Positions 9,469 through 18,686 are shown, counted from the first letter of the stretch. The stretch is 62,692 nucleotides of DNA from an uncultured Sutterella sp. (GCA_905212345.1 CAJMEC010000005.1:1-62692), one strand, 5' to 3'. The notes: generated by a model from the sequence alone, not told the origin. Program-made: numbers and translations.

Positions 9469-10566
9469 ATGTTTGAAACTCAATATGAAGCGTTGCGGCG
9501 CCAAGGTGTTAGCCGCCGCAGTTTTTTGCAATTTTGCTCGCTGACGGCCGCCAGTTTGGGATTGGGAAGTGCGGGAGCTCAAGAGATTGCTCAAGCCATT
9601 GAAACCAAGCCTAGGATGCCGGTTGTATGGTTACACGGTTTGGAGTGCACCTGTTGTACGGAGTCGTTTATCCGCTCTTATCATCCGGTTGCCAAGGATT
9701 TGGTGTTGTCCATGATTTCTCTTGACTATGACGACACCATCATGGCTGCCGCCGGGCATCAGGCCGAAGCCGCACTTGAAGAAACCATTACCAAATACAA
9801 AGGTAACTATATTTTGGCCGTTGAAGGCAACGTGCCTTTGAATGATGATGGGGTTAACTGTATTCCCGCAGGCGAGACTTTTCTTCAAAAAATTAAGCAC
9901 GTAGCCGCAGGGGCCAAAGCCGTTATCGGCTGGGGGTCATGCGCCGCGTGGGGGTGTGTTCAGGCGGCTAAGCCGAATCCGACGCATTCGGTTCCCATCA
10001 CGGAAATCATTAAGGATAAGCCTATCGTGCTCGTTCCGGGGTGCCCGCCGATTCCTGAGGTGATGACAGCCGTTGTGACTTATATTCTTACCTACGATCG
10101 CATTCCGCCGCTTGATCGGTTGGGTCGGCCGAAGATGTTCTATGGTCAGCGTATTCATGATAAATGCTATCGTCGGGCGCATTTCGACGCCGGTCAGTTT
10201 GTTGAGAAATTCGATGATCAAGGCGCTAAATTGGGCTACTGTCTCTACAAAGTCGGTTGTAAAGGACCGACCACATACAATGCCTGTTCAACGATTCGTT
10301 GGAATGAGGGATTGAGCTGGCCTGTGCAGTCTGGGCACGGATGCATCGGTTGCTCTGAGCCGAATTTCTTTGATAAGGGCTCGTTCTATGAACATGAAAC
10401 GACGATTTTGCCGCCGGGACTCGATGGTATTGAAGCGACTGTCGATAAGGTAGGCCTGGCGACGGTTGGCGTTGTTGGTGCCGCAGCTATTGCCCATGCC
10501 GCGCTATCGGCTGTTGCTCAAGCGCGAGCTAAGAAGACCAATAAAGATCTCGGGAGGGAAGAATAA
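9469..10566 (+). CDS. hupS: uptake [NiFe]-hydrogenase small subunit, oxygen-tolerant type, Tat-exported
   Basis: Electron-transfer subunit of a periplasm-facing membrane-bound hydrogenase. Residues 15-20 form the twin-arginine motif SRRSFL, followed by a hydrophobic segment. Cluster ligands include Cys60 and Cys63 in LECTCCTES, Cys158 in WGSC and the C-terminal cysteines. Two supernumerary cysteines, Cys62 (CTCC) and Cys163 (AWGC), match those that build the 4Fe-3S proximal cluster in oxygen-tolerant group 1d enzymes such as HoxK. A hydrophobic C-terminal helix (VGLATVGVVGAAA region) anchors it in the membrane. Its stop overlaps the large-subunit start by 1 bp. It has 365 residues. Confidence 0.96.
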   Translation: MFETQYEALRRQGVSRRSFLQFCSLTAASLGLGSAGAQEIAQAIETKPRMPVVWLHGLECTCCTESFIRSYHPVAKDLVLSMISLDYDDTIMAAAGHQAEAALEETITKYKGNYILAVEGNVPLNDDGVNCIPAGETFLQKIKHVAAGAKAVIGWGSCAAWGCVQAAKPNPTHSVPITEIIKDKPIVLVPGCPPIPEVMTAVVTYILTYDRIPPLDRLGRPKMFYGQRIHDKCYRRAHFDAGQFVEKFDDQGAKLGYCLYKVGCKGPTTYNACSTIRWNEGLSWPVQSGHGCIGCSEPNFFDKGSFYEHETTILPPGLDGIEATVDKVGLATVGVVGAAAIAHAALSAVAQARAKKTNKDLGREE

Positions 10567-12332
10567 TGGCAGATCGTCGTATTGTTGTTGACCCAGTGAC
10601 GCGAATTGAGGGTCATTTGCGCGTTCAAGCGGTGTTGGGTAATGGCGGAAAGATCATTACAGACTCCCAAAGTACAGGCACGATGTGGCGAGGTCTTGAG
10701 GTGATCCTTAAAGGCCGAGATCCTCGCGACGCATGGGCCTTTGTGGAACGTATTTGTGGTGTGTGTACGGGTATTCACGCTTTGGCTGCAGTCAGAAGCG
10801 TTGAAGATGCCATTGGCATCAAAATTCCTAAAAATGCGAACATCATTCGCAACCTCATGAATGCAACGCTTTACACCCACGATCACATTGTTCACTTTTA
10901 TCAACTTTCTGCGTTGGACTGGGTCGATGTGGTCAGTTCTCTGTCTGCCGATCCTCGAGAAGTGTCGGAGTTGCAAAAGAAAATCAGTCCGCATCATCCA
11001 CTGAGTTCTCCGGGCTATTTCCGTGATGTGCAGAATCGCTTGAAGAAGTTTGTAGCTTCCGGTCAATTAGGGATTTTTGCTAACGGCTATTGGGGACATC
11101 CCGCCATGAAATTGCCGCCGGCGGTAAACCTCTTAGCGGTTACGCATTACCTGGAGGCTCTTGATTTCCAACGTGAAATTATCAAGATCCATACGATTTT
11201 GGGCGGTAAGAACCCGCATCCGAATTATCTTGTCGGAGGTGTGGCTTGTCCGATCAACATGCACGATACCGGCGCAGCAGGCAACATGATCAATGAAGTG
11301 ACCATGAACTATATGCGCGATATCGCCAAGCAGTCGGTCGAGTTTGTGCAAAACGTTTATTTGCCCGATATCAAGGCGATCGCCTCCTTCTACCCAGAAT
11401 GGTTCAAGTATGGCGGCGGTTTGGTGAAGAAAAATGTGCTTTGCTACGGGGACTTCCCGGAAATCGCCAATGACTGGTCAGAAAAATCTTTGCAGATGCC
11501 GGCCGGTGCCATTGTTGATGGGGATTTGGCCCATGTACAGGAAGTGGATTTGAGAGATCTCTCCCAAATTCAAGAATTTGTGGACCACTCTTGGTACAAA
11601 TACCCCGAAGGCAAACTGGGTCTTCATCCCTGGGAAGGTGTGACGGACCAGGCCTTTGAATTGCCCGAAGGTTCTGTTGGCACGAAGACTAAGTTTGAAT
11701 GGTTGGGTGAAAAAGGCAAATATTCATGGATCAAGAGTCCGCGTTGGAAGGGCCACATGATGGAAGTGGGGCCATTGGCTCGTTTGGTTATGTCGGTTGC
11801 TAAAGATGTGAAGCATTTCAAAGAACCGGCACTTGATCTTTTAAAGGAACTCAATTTGCCGCTTGAGGCCGTGTACTCCACATTAGGCCGTCATGCCGCG
11901 CGTGCTCTGGAGTGTAATTGGACGGCGCACAAGATGGTGCAGTACGTCGATGATTTGATTACCAATATTAAGAGCGGTGATGAAGTCGCGGCCAACATGG
12001 AATTCTGGGAACCGAAGACGTGGCCTAAAGAATGTCGCGGTGTCGGGTTCTGCGAAGCGCCTCGCGGGGCGTTGGGACACTGGTGCGTGATTAAGAATAC
12101 GCGTATCGAAAATTGGCAAGCTATTGTTCCGACGACATGGAACGCTTCTCCGCGTTCACCTGAAGGACAACAAAGCGCTTTTGAAACGTCGCTTATCGGC
12201 ACGCCGGTTGCTGATCCGGAACGACCGCTTGAAATCATTCGTACGATCCACAGCTTTGATCCGTGCTTGGCTTGCGCAACGCACGTTTTGGATCCGCAAG
12301 GTCACGAGCTCTGTAATGTGCGTGTTCGTTAG
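10566..12332 (+). CDS. hupL: uptake [NiFe]-hydrogenase large subunit
   Basis: Catalytic subunit that oxidises H2. The NiFe ligands are visible as RICGVCTGIH (Cys64 and Cys67) and C-terminal DPCLACATH (Cys567 and Cys570). Maturation cleaves after His573, releasing a 15-residue tail beginning VLDPQ, presumably by the protease encoded at 13155. Its 588 residues are typical. It is translationally coupled to the small subunit. Confidence 0.97.
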   Translation: MADRRIVVDPVTRIEGHLRVQAVLGNGGKIITDSQSTGTMWRGLEVILKGRDPRDAWAFVERICGVCTGIHALAAVRSVEDAIGIKIPKNANIIRNLMNATLYTHDHIVHFYQLSALDWVDVVSSLSADPREVSELQKKISPHHPLSSPGYFRDVQNRLKKFVASGQLGIFANGYWGHPAMKLPPAVNLLAVTHYLEALDFQREIIKIHTILGGKNPHPNYLVGGVACPINMHDTGAAGNMINEVTMNYMRDIAKQSVEFVQNVYLPDIKAIASFYPEWFKYGGGLVKKNVLCYGDFPEIANDWSEKSLQMPAGAIVDGDLAHVQEVDLRDLSQIQEFVDHSWYKYPEGKLGLHPWEGVTDQAFELPEGSVGTKTKFEWLGEKGKYSWIKSPRWKGHMMEVGPLARLVMSVAKDVKHFKEPALDLLKELNLPLEAVYSTLGRHAARALECNWTAHKMVQYVDDLITNIKSGDEVAANMEFWEPKTWPKECRGVGFCEAPRGALGHWCVIKNTRIENWQAIVPTTWNASPRSPEGQQSAFETSLIGTPVADPERPLEIIRTIHSFDPCLACATHVLDPQGHELCNVRVR

Positions 12333-12344
12333 GAGGGTCTCTTT

Positions 12345-13055
12345 ATGAAGATTGATCCTGTCACTTTTGAAGTTGATACGTCGGGAGGGACTCATCCGAT
12401 TTACGTCTGGGAAGCTCCTGTGCGGATTTGGCACTGGGCGATGGCGGTTTGCATGGCCGTCATGATTGTGACCGGTTTTCTGATCGGTGCTCCGCTTGTT
12501 GCTAATTTAGGCGATACCTGGGTGACATACGATTTCGGGTATATCCGTCTGGCTCATTTTATTGCCGGCATGATCTTTACGATCCTTTTTATTTACCGGA
12601 TCTTTTGGGCTATTGTTGGAAATCGCTACGCTCGGATGATTTTTATTCCGCCGTTGTGGTCTGTTAAGTGGTGGAGGGGTGTTATTGCTCAAGTGCTTTA
12701 TTACCTCTTTATCAAAAAGACGGCACCGGAATACGCCGGTCATAACCCGCTCGCACAGCTGGCGATGTTTGCCATGTTTGTATTGGGTAGCTTTGTGGTC
12801 ATCATCACCGGTTTTGCGCTCTATGCACAGGCTTGGGGATGGGATACAGGGTGGATGGCATGGTTTGGCTGGGTATTTAGCTTAGCCGGAGATGCTCAAG
12901 CCGTGCGAACCATTCATCATGCCTGCATGTACGTTTTTATTCTCTTTTCAATTGCTCACATCTATATGTCCTTTAGAGAGGACGTCATGGGCGGAGCAAC
13001 CACGTTGTCTTCTATGTCAACAGGATTGAGAATGTTTAAGGAAACGCATCATTAA
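12345..13055 (+). CDS. hupC: Ni/Fe-hydrogenase b-type cytochrome subunit
   Basis: A 236-residue di-haem membrane subunit that passes electrons from the small subunit to quinone. Four hydrophobic segments are evident (about residues 25-55, 65-90, 120-155 and 185-210) with histidines placed in IWHW, LAHF and IHHA as haem-ligand candidates. A strong AGGAGG site lies upstream of the ATG. It is the last gene before a terminator. Confidence 0.94.
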   Translation: MKIDPVTFEVDTSGGTHPIYVWEAPVRIWHWAMAVCMAVMIVTGFLIGAPLVANLGDTWVTYDFGYIRLAHFIAGMIFTILFIYRIFWAIVGNRYARMIFIPPLWSVKWWRGVIAQVLYYLFIKKTAPEYAGHNPLAQLAMFAMFVLGSFVVIITGFALYAQAWGWDTGWMAWFGWVFSLAGDAQAVRTIHHACMYVFILFSIAHIYMSFREDVMGGATTLSSMSTGLRMFKETHH

Positions 13056-13068
13056 TTACCGATAATGG

Positions 13069-13111
13069 AAGGCTTGAGGAGTCGCTCTCAAACTTCTCAG
13101 GCCTTTTTTTT
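13069..13111 (+). terminator. rho-independent terminator after hydrogenase structural genes
   Basis: The arms AAGGCTTGAGGAGT (13069-13082) and ACTTCTCAGGCCTT (13092-13105) pair with one or two mismatches and run into about eight T. It separates the three structural genes from the downstream maturation genes, which may lower their expression relative to the enzyme. Confidence 0.85.
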
Positions 13112-13154
13112 GTACATGAGGTTAAGATAAGAGAAGGGATTTGAGGTAAATCGT

Positions 13155-13766
13155 ATGCAACAGTTTGAAGTTTTAGTGATAGGAATCGGCAATATTCTTT
13201 GGGCTGACGAGGGGTTCGGGGTCAGAGCAGTCGAGTCGTATCATGAACGGTTTGCAGATGACCCTCGGGTACGAGTCATTGATGGAGGTACATTGGGGGC
13301 TTATCTGATCAATGAGGTCATGAGTGCCAAAAGGTTACTTATTTTTGATTGCTGCGATTTTCAAGAAAACCCCGGAACTTTAAAAGTTCTTCGCAACGAC
13401 GATATCCGACTTTGGTCTTCGACCAAAATATCGGCCCACCAAGCTGGCATGAATGACGTCCTGGTGACGGCGTCTTTGAGCGGTTATGAACCGCAAGCTA
13501 TTACCGTCATTGGGGTGCAGCCTTTGGATTTAAATGATTATGGAGGCGGCTTAACTTCTGTGGTTGGCGCACAAGTCTATCCGGCCGTCAATGAGGCTAT
13601 GAAGGAAATGACCGCTTGGGGCTTCGCTCCTCAAGAGAGAGTGGGAAGCGATCTGCCTAGTCCGCTCGGTGAAGAGATTTTAGAGACAGAGTCATACGAA
13701 AAAGGACGTCCGAGCGAGCAAGAGGCCTTTCGCCACGGAGATCTTCGCTTTTTAAAGGCTAAATAA
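13155..13766 (+). CDS. hupD: hydrogenase maturation endopeptidase (HyaD/HupD family)
   Basis: Cleaves the C-terminal tail of the large subunit after nickel insertion. The N-terminal GIGNILWADEGFG motif carries Glu19, and Asp65 (IFDCCD) and His95 (SAHQAG) complete the nickel-sensing triad known from HybD. It has 203 residues, with a charged C-terminal extension after about residue 160 that I cannot assign. Confidence 0.93.
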   Translation: MQQFEVLVIGIGNILWADEGFGVRAVESYHERFADDPRVRVIDGGTLGAYLINEVMSAKRLLIFDCCDFQENPGTLKVLRNDDIRLWSSTKISAHQAGMNDVLVTASLSGYEPQAITVIGVQPLDLNDYGGGLTSVVGAQVYPAVNEAMKEMTAWGFAPQERVGSDLPSPLGEEILETESYEKGRPSEQEAFRHGDLRFLKAK

Positions 13767-13787
13767 TTTTAGAGGTGAGTTGAAAAG

Positions 13788-14126
13788 ATGTGTGTGGCAA
13801 TACCCAAAAAAGTGCTGGCTTTGCATAAAACAGCAAGCGGCACGAGCGCGGATGTTGATAATGGCGGCGAATCGGAACGGGTGGATACTTCACTGATCGA
13901 ATCGGTATCGGTCGGTGATTTTGTGCTGGTATTCAGAGGCAATGCTTTAAGAGTAGTTGATGCAGAGGAGGCTGCGAAAATTCAGTCTGCATTGGATTGC
14001 GTTCAGAAAGTAATGGGTGGAAACTTTGATGAAAATCAGATTCAAGCCGGTTTTGCCGATTTAGATAGCGTTTCGTCTACTTTACCTCCGCACCTGGCTC
14101 GTATAGTAGGCAAAAAAGTGATGTAG
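13788..14126 (+). CDS. hupF: HypC/HupF-family chaperone
   Basis: Second HypC-family protein, beginning MCVAIPKKV with the conserved Cys2. At 112 residues it is longer than HypC and has a C-terminal extension, as in HupF/HoxL. Such paralogues protect the dedicated uptake hydrogenase large subunit during assembly under oxygen. It lies between the protease gene and hupG in a tight cluster. Confidence 0.88.
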   Translation: MCVAIPKKVLALHKTASGTSADVDNGGESERVDTSLIESVSVGDFVLVFRGNALRVVDAEEAAKIQSALDCVQKVMGGNFDENQIQAGFADLDSVSSTLPPHLARIVGKKVM

Positions 14127-14135
14127 GGAGTGCCT

Positions 14136-14618
14136 ATGCTTAAAGCCTTTAATGCGGTTACCTCGCAGATCAATCAACTTGATATGACTTCGCATCCGGT
14201 ATTTAAGCGCCTATTCGGAGAGGCTGGTTTCCAATGGCTGACATCGCAAGAGTTAGAAAATTTCCTATCTCTTGAGGGTTTGAAGATGTTAGTTTTTGCC
14301 GATGACCCTAATGAGAGAAAAACAACATTGGATATAGCCGTTATTGCTCCAGAATTAAAAAAAGCATTCAATGGTGCCTTGACGGTGGCTGCGTGGGCTG
14401 ACTTTAAAGAATCGCGTAGCATGGCAGCCCGTTGGGGGTTGCGCTCAATGCCCGTGGTAGCAATCTTTCGAAATAAAGATTTACTGGGGGCCGTTCAGGG
14501 TCTTAAACCATGGGATGAATATTGTTCTTTGTTATCTGAGATCATCATTAGAAATAAACCAGTGGTTCGAACAATTGCGATCATGCCTGTTGAAAACCAG
14601 GACGGTTGTGATTGCTAA
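14136..14618 (+). CDS. hupG: thioredoxin-like hydrogenase chaperone (HupG/HyaE family)
   Basis: This protein of 160 residues has a thioredoxin-like profile (LKMLVFADDPNE, TVAAWADF, GLRSMPVVAIFR) but no CxxC active site, as in HyaE/HupG. Family members act as proofreading chaperones for the Tat-exported small subunit. The ATG at 14136 is preferred to an in-frame GTG at 14130 because AGGGAG (14125-14130) is then 5 nt upstream. It ends in two cysteines (DGCDC). Confidence 0.82.
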   Translation: MLKAFNAVTSQINQLDMTSHPVFKRLFGEAGFQWLTSQELENFLSLEGLKMLVFADDPNERKTTLDIAVIAPELKKAFNGALTVAAWADFKESRSMAARWGLRSMPVVAIFRNKDLLGAVQGLKPWDEYCSLLSEIIIRNKPVVRTIAIMPVENQDGCDC

Positions 14619-14641
14619 CAACACTTTAAAAAGGATCGGGT

Positions 14642-15427
14642 ATGGCACAAATATCATCGAGCCGTTGGGCCAATGTAAATTTAGATAAGCAAACCGAACA
14701 TGAAGCGGCAATTACGACGGTGAAATTTCTCGAAAAAGTTCGGAATACCTTATCCGAAGGGGATTTTTCAACCAACCAAACGCTATTGACGATTCCCTTT
14801 AGAGAATTCAACCCTAAGCAGCTGGATTTTGTTTTAGCGACAGTTGGAAGTGGTGAAGTTAGGGCAACGATAGGGCAAGCGATCCGACTGGAAGAAACGG
14901 CTATCGAAGGTTTATGGCGTGTGCAGGACAACGGGGTTGATCGTTTTGAAGTTGTTACGGTTCCTTCTGATCTATTAAGAAACCTTTCTACAATTCCTCT
15001 GGAGCCGCAATTGACTGAAATCCCTGAAGGTGTTTTTGCGGCTTCGGCGATTCTTCAGGAACTTTCCCAGGCTCAGCAAACCGTGAATTTAGAGAAGTTG
15101 TCAATGGAACCACCCTACACGGTTGAGATTTCTCGTCAGCCTCTTAGCCCGCAAGATGGATCTTTTCTTGAGACCGCATTGGGTAAAGGAATGATAGATA
15201 TTAGTATTTCGGGCTTTGCTAGCGCTCATATTCAAAGTACCGCAATGAAAGGAATTTGGCGGAATCGGATTTTTAACAACGCCGGTAAAGCGCTTTTTGA
15301 TGCTTATGTAGTAACGATGCTACCGCCTGAGGTTGGAGAGTCTGCAGAAGAAATGAAGTTAGGCGCACAGCATTGCGAAGAAATTTTGCAGTGGCTTAAA
15401 GAAGATATTCAAAACGGAACGTTATAA
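14642..15427 (+). CDS. hupH: hydrogenase expression/formation protein HupH/HyaF
   Basis: A 261-residue protein whose C-terminal half (RQPLSPQDGSFLETALGKG, then IWRNRIFN and DAYVVTMLPPEV) matches the HupH/HyaF family, paired with a related N-terminal half (IEGLWRVQDN). Family members are needed for uptake hydrogenase maturation, probably of the small-subunit clusters. It sits between hupG and the rubredoxin gene, as in Rhizobium-type hup clusters. Confidence 0.85.
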   Translation: MAQISSSRWANVNLDKQTEHEAAITTVKFLEKVRNTLSEGDFSTNQTLLTIPFREFNPKQLDFVLATVGSGEVRATIGQAIRLEETAIEGLWRVQDNGVDRFEVVTVPSDLLRNLSTIPLEPQLTEIPEGVFAASAILQELSQAQQTVNLEKLSMEPPYTVEISRQPLSPQDGSFLETALGKGMIDISISGFASAHIQSTAMKGIWRNRIFNNAGKALFDAYVVTMLPPEVGESAEEMKLGAQHCEEILQWLKEDIQNGTL

Positions 15428-15445
15428 ACGTTTATCGGAGTAAAA

Positions 15446-15688
15446 ATGCCTCAAGAAACGATTGATCGTATTTTGGATCGACTAAATCGAGAGCGTATCG
15501 GGGACGAAACAAAAATGCAGTGCAAGGTTTGCTGGTATGTTTACGATCCGAAGCAAGGTTGTGAGGAATTTGACATTGCTCCTGGCACACCGTTTTATGA
15601 CTTACCCGATTTTTTTACCTGTCCGGGCTGTGGTAATGAAAAAGCGGGCTTTATTCCTTTAAATTCAAACGAGGAGCCCGCTCAATAG
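15446..15688 (+). CDS. hupI: rubredoxin HupI
   Basis: An 80-residue rubredoxin with both iron-binding knuckles: C26-x2-C29 (MQCKVCWYVYDP) and C59-x2-C62 (FTCPGCG). In hup clusters this rubredoxin is linked to assembly of the small subunit under oxygen. An N-terminal extension of about 22 residues precedes the fold. It converges with the LOG-family gene, leaving a single base between stop codons. Confidence 0.93.
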   Translation: MPQETIDRILDRLNRERIGDETKMQCKVCWYVYDPKQGCEEFDIAPGTPFYDLPDFFTCPGCGNEKAGFIPLNSNEEPAQ

Positions 15689-15689
15689 C

Positions 15690-16862
15690 TTATTCGCTTT
15701 TTTGAGGTTTAAACATTTTCACCGTTTGAGCGACTTCTTCAATATCATCGGTGATGCCAATTCGCAGACCACTGTATTTCCCGGTGTTGACGAGATGTTC
15801 CAAAAGCGGATAAACGGGCAACTCTTTTCGCCAAAAATCTACGCCTAGGAAAACCATCAGGCTCGAATAACCGTATGTTTTGTAGTGGTTAGGGACGGCT
15901 GCCTGAAAGATTTCCTGGATGGTGCCGGCGCTACCCGGAGTGTAGATAAGTCCACCTCTTGTAATACTTAAGATCGTATCTTCGCGGATACTGTTATCAA
16001 AAAACTTTGCAATATGAGTGGCAAAGGGGGTTGCCGGCTCATGTCCATAGAGCCAAGTTGGAATGCCTAAGCTGATGAAATGCGTTTGACGGAATTTGAG
16101 CATTACTTTGAATGCGCTGCTTAACCAGCCTTTGTCTTGCCAACTTGGAGCCACCTTAAGGATATTGAGCGCATCTTCAACTTCTTCATCAGATCTTTCT
16201 GCAAGCCAAGCTCCCAAATGCGTGGCTTCCATAGCGCCAGCGCCGCCTCCGCTAACCATGATAAATCCCATTTCTGTCAGACGCTTGCTCAGAAAAACAA
16301 TTTGTCTGTAGAAAGGATCGGTTCTTAAGAGGTCATGACCGCCCATGATGCCGACAATTTGACGTTCATGATAGTTAGCCAAGAAGTCTTTAATGGCGTT
16401 GCTCATTGAGTGATCGTGTAAATACCGTGACAGTGTTTCTTTAATATTTTTGGAAATGACACCGCTTTGCAAAAAATGTTTATAAACACGTCTGTCGTAG
16501 GTATTCTCTATGGAAGTTTCATCGCGGGGATCAAACCCGGAATAAAGCGAATTGGCTGAGTACAGATAACTGCGATAGATATCAAAGGGGGCGTCCAGTT
16601 TCGGAAAAATCAGGTTCGTTTTATCCAATTGCTGCGAAAAGGATTCGGGTAAAACACAACCTAAAAATAAACAATCGCTATATGTGGACTGGGAGGCCAA
16701 GTCCGCCAGATCTGAGAAATCAATATTTTGGAAAACATGGTGATCAATGTGTCCCGGTTCGGTGACAAGACCTAATAATTGAGTGATCGTTTCAATTTCG
16801 GTGTATTCGCGCATTGTTTGGCTCCATTCGTTTTCATTATCTATTTTAGCGAAGGTTGTCAA
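15690..16862 (-). CDS. LOG-family (Rossmann, TIGR00730-like) protein
   Basis: 390 residues with the LOG-family features: VGIMGGHDLLR, then MVSGGGAGAMEATHLGAW, and near the C-terminus YTPGSAGTIQEIF, a variant of the PGGxGTxxE motif. Some LOG proteins hydrolyse nucleotide 5'-monophosphates to base and ribose phosphate. The substitution of Gly-Gly by Gly-Ser in the last motif and the long N-terminal part leave the substrate open. It is divergent from the OLD gene, with about 60 bp between starts. Confidence 0.75.
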   Translation of the reverse strand: MTTFAKIDNENEWSQTMREYTEIETITQLLGLVTEPGHIDHHVFQNIDFSDLADLASQSTYSDCLFLGCVLPESFSQQLDKTNLIFPKLDAPFDIYRSYLYSANSLYSGFDPRDETSIENTYDRRVYKHFLQSGVISKNIKETLSRYLHDHSMSNAIKDFLANYHERQIVGIMGGHDLLRTDPFYRQIVFLSKRLTEMGFIMVSGGGAGAMEATHLGAWLAERSDEEVEDALNILKVAPSWQDKGWLSSAFKVMLKFRQTHFISLGIPTWLYGHEPATPFATHIAKFFDNSIREDTILSITRGGLIYTPGSAGTIQEIFQAAVPNHYKTYGYSSLMVFLGVDFWRKELPVYPLLEHLVNTGKYSGLRIGITDDIEEVAQTVKMFKPQKSE

Positions 16863-16921
16863 AAGCTCTATCCTGATACTTATAAGCCTTTTAGAATAGA
16901 AGAAAAGAATCAGGAATTGTC

Positions 16922-18646
16922 ATGATTATTATTGATCGCATACGTATTAACGGCTTTAGAAGTATTCGTAGTTTGCAGATGCCCTTGGGGCGTAGTTCTG
17001 TTTTACTAGGGGCCAACAATTGTGGCAAAAGTACGGTTTTAAAAGCTTTGGAGTTGGCCCTCAGTGACGAAATCACTGTTCAGAAGGAAGATTTTCACCT
17101 CAACGGGAAAGCTCAGTTCGGTGATGAGCTGTGGGTTGATGTTCGGTTTGTGCCGTTAAATAAAGATTTCAAGCGGTTTTCAGCCTTTCAAATTGGGTGG
17201 CAAAAGGAATTTGATGGTTTAATCCGAAGAGATCATTACAAACGTGAGTATTTTGCTTTTAGAACTAAATTTCAAAGGTTTTCTGACGGGACAATTACCA
17301 AGCAGCGTTTCATTATTAATCATTGGGATCGGGAAAAGTTAGGTGAAGAACTTCAAGACGTTCCCCATTCTTTGCAGTTTGTCAGTATTGATGCTGAAGA
17401 AAATCTCCGGGAAGATCTTAAAAATGAGAACTCCTTTGTCAGTCGTATGGTAAGTGGTTTGGGAAGCGCTTTAAAAAAACATCCCGATTATGCCGATAAG
17501 CCAATTGAAGATTTAAGGTCAGTGCTGGATTCTTTGTGTCAGACGCTGGAAGGGCCGGGGACGCGGTTACCGGAAGAAGTGAATCTTACGGCAGACAATA
17601 TTGAAGAGTTCTTTTCACTCGTGAAAAGTGATTCTGAAAAAATAATTCCTTTTTCGGCCCTGCAAGGTAAGGGTAGTCAAAAAAGTGTCGCCATTTTATC
17701 AATCGTTACGTTGGTGGATTTGTTGGCAAAACAAGCGGCCCTTCAGGAACGCCCCTTATTTATGTTAATTGCCGCAGAAGAGCCAGAAATTCATTTACAC
17801 CCCAATGCACAGCGAGCCTTGATGACACAACTGAAAGCGCTCTCTCATCAATTTATTGTTTCAACGCACTCTCCTTATGTGGCTTCCGTCTGTGAGCCGT
17901 ATGAATTTAGAAGTATGCAAAGGGATGGTGAAAATATTCAGGTTAGATGGTTGCCTCAAAATATTGATCCGTTAGAAGCTCGAGCGATTAAACGGTTGAT
18001 ATTGCGATTCCGTGGAGAAACGCTTTTTGCCCGTGGTCTTATTTTTGTGGAGGGAGTCACTGAAGAGCAATTGATCCGTGGAATGTTTCAGGCTTATTTT
18101 GGAGATGACCCAAGTGCGTTCGGTATTAGCATTATGGGCGTTGACGGAAAGAGTTACGCACCTTTTTTAATGTTGGCTCTGAGTCTTAAAAAGCCATTTT
18201 GTGTGATTAGTGACAATGATGGTGATGCAAGACATGTCGTGTTAAAGCAGCTTAGCGAAACAGAGAGACGCTTACATTGCAAAGCAGAAGACTGCCAAAG
18301 TGGCGTCTTTTTCCTATCACCCGGACTGGCTATGGAAGGGGAGCTAGTGTACAAGACTGGGCTGAAAAGAGAGCTCTATGATGCGCTTTGGGCTTGTAAT
18401 GCATCTCCTAATGTATCTGTTAAGTCGAAAAGGTTGCAGTATGAGCGTCTAATGGCGATGGCTCCCAGAGATATAAAACGACGCTTGGAAAAGAAAAAGG
18501 CAGAATACTCTGGTTTTTTGGGAGATATCATTGCCCAAAATACGTATTCACAACCAATAGAAAATATGATCCCGTCCGCGATATTACGGGCGTTTGAGCT
18601 GATTTCAGTTTGGCTTGGAAAAGAAAATAAAAAAGCGATCTGTTAA
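16922..18646 (+). CDS. OLD-family ATP-dependent nuclease (AAA ATPase + TOPRIM)
   Basis: 574 residues. Walker A GANNCGKST is at residues 30-38, a Walker B-like EEPEIHLHP near residue 285, then STHSPYVAS. A TOPRIM domain follows with LIFVEGVTEEQ and VISDNDGDA. This is the OLD/RecF-like nuclease layout; relatives act in phage exclusion (P2 OLD) or in Gabija together with a helicase, but no helicase gene is adjacent. The last codons and stop lie inside the left att repeat of the prophage, so the C-terminus may have been rewritten by integration. Confidence 0.85.
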   Translation: MIIIDRIRINGFRSIRSLQMPLGRSSVLLGANNCGKSTVLKALELALSDEITVQKEDFHLNGKAQFGDELWVDVRFVPLNKDFKRFSAFQIGWQKEFDGLIRRDHYKREYFAFRTKFQRFSDGTITKQRFIINHWDREKLGEELQDVPHSLQFVSIDAEENLREDLKNENSFVSRMVSGLGSALKKHPDYADKPIEDLRSVLDSLCQTLEGPGTRLPEEVNLTADNIEEFFSLVKSDSEKIIPFSALQGKGSQKSVAILSIVTLVDLLAKQAALQERPLFMLIAAEEPEIHLHPNAQRALMTQLKALSHQFIVSTHSPYVASVCEPYEFRSMQRDGENIQVRWLPQNIDPLEARAIKRLILRFRGETLFARGLIFVEGVTEEQLIRGMFQAYFGDDPSAFGISIMGVDGKSYAPFLMLALSLKKPFCVISDNDGDARHVVLKQLSETERRLHCKAEDCQSGVFFLSPGLAMEGELVYKTGLKRELYDALWACNASPNVSVKSKRLQYERLMAMAPRDIKRRLEKKKAEYSGFLGDIIAQNTYSQPIENMIPSAILRAFELISVWLGKENKKAIC

Positions 18647-18686
18647 CAGATCGCAATTTTGAAAGATGGTCGGGTGAGAGGATTCG
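18635..18686. repeat. left attachment site repeat (attL)
   Basis: Matches 59062-59114 except for two bases in the hairpin loop and one missing G in the tRNA acceptor/T-arm portion. It contains the tRNA terminator hairpin (GCGATCTG/CAGATCGC), ATTTTGAAAGATGG and the first bases of the T-arm, then identity stops after GATTCG. The OLD stop codon lies in the hairpin loop. Confidence 0.88.

Noticed and set aside
15690..16862. Lysine decarboxylase
   Set aside because: LOG-family proteins are often misnamed so. The motifs fit a Rossmann nucleotide-binding LOG protein and no PLP site is visible.
16922..18646. Gabija-type defence system
   Set aside because: OLD/GajA-like features are present, but no UvrD-like helicase (GajB) gene is next to it; the neighbours are a LOG protein and the prophage.
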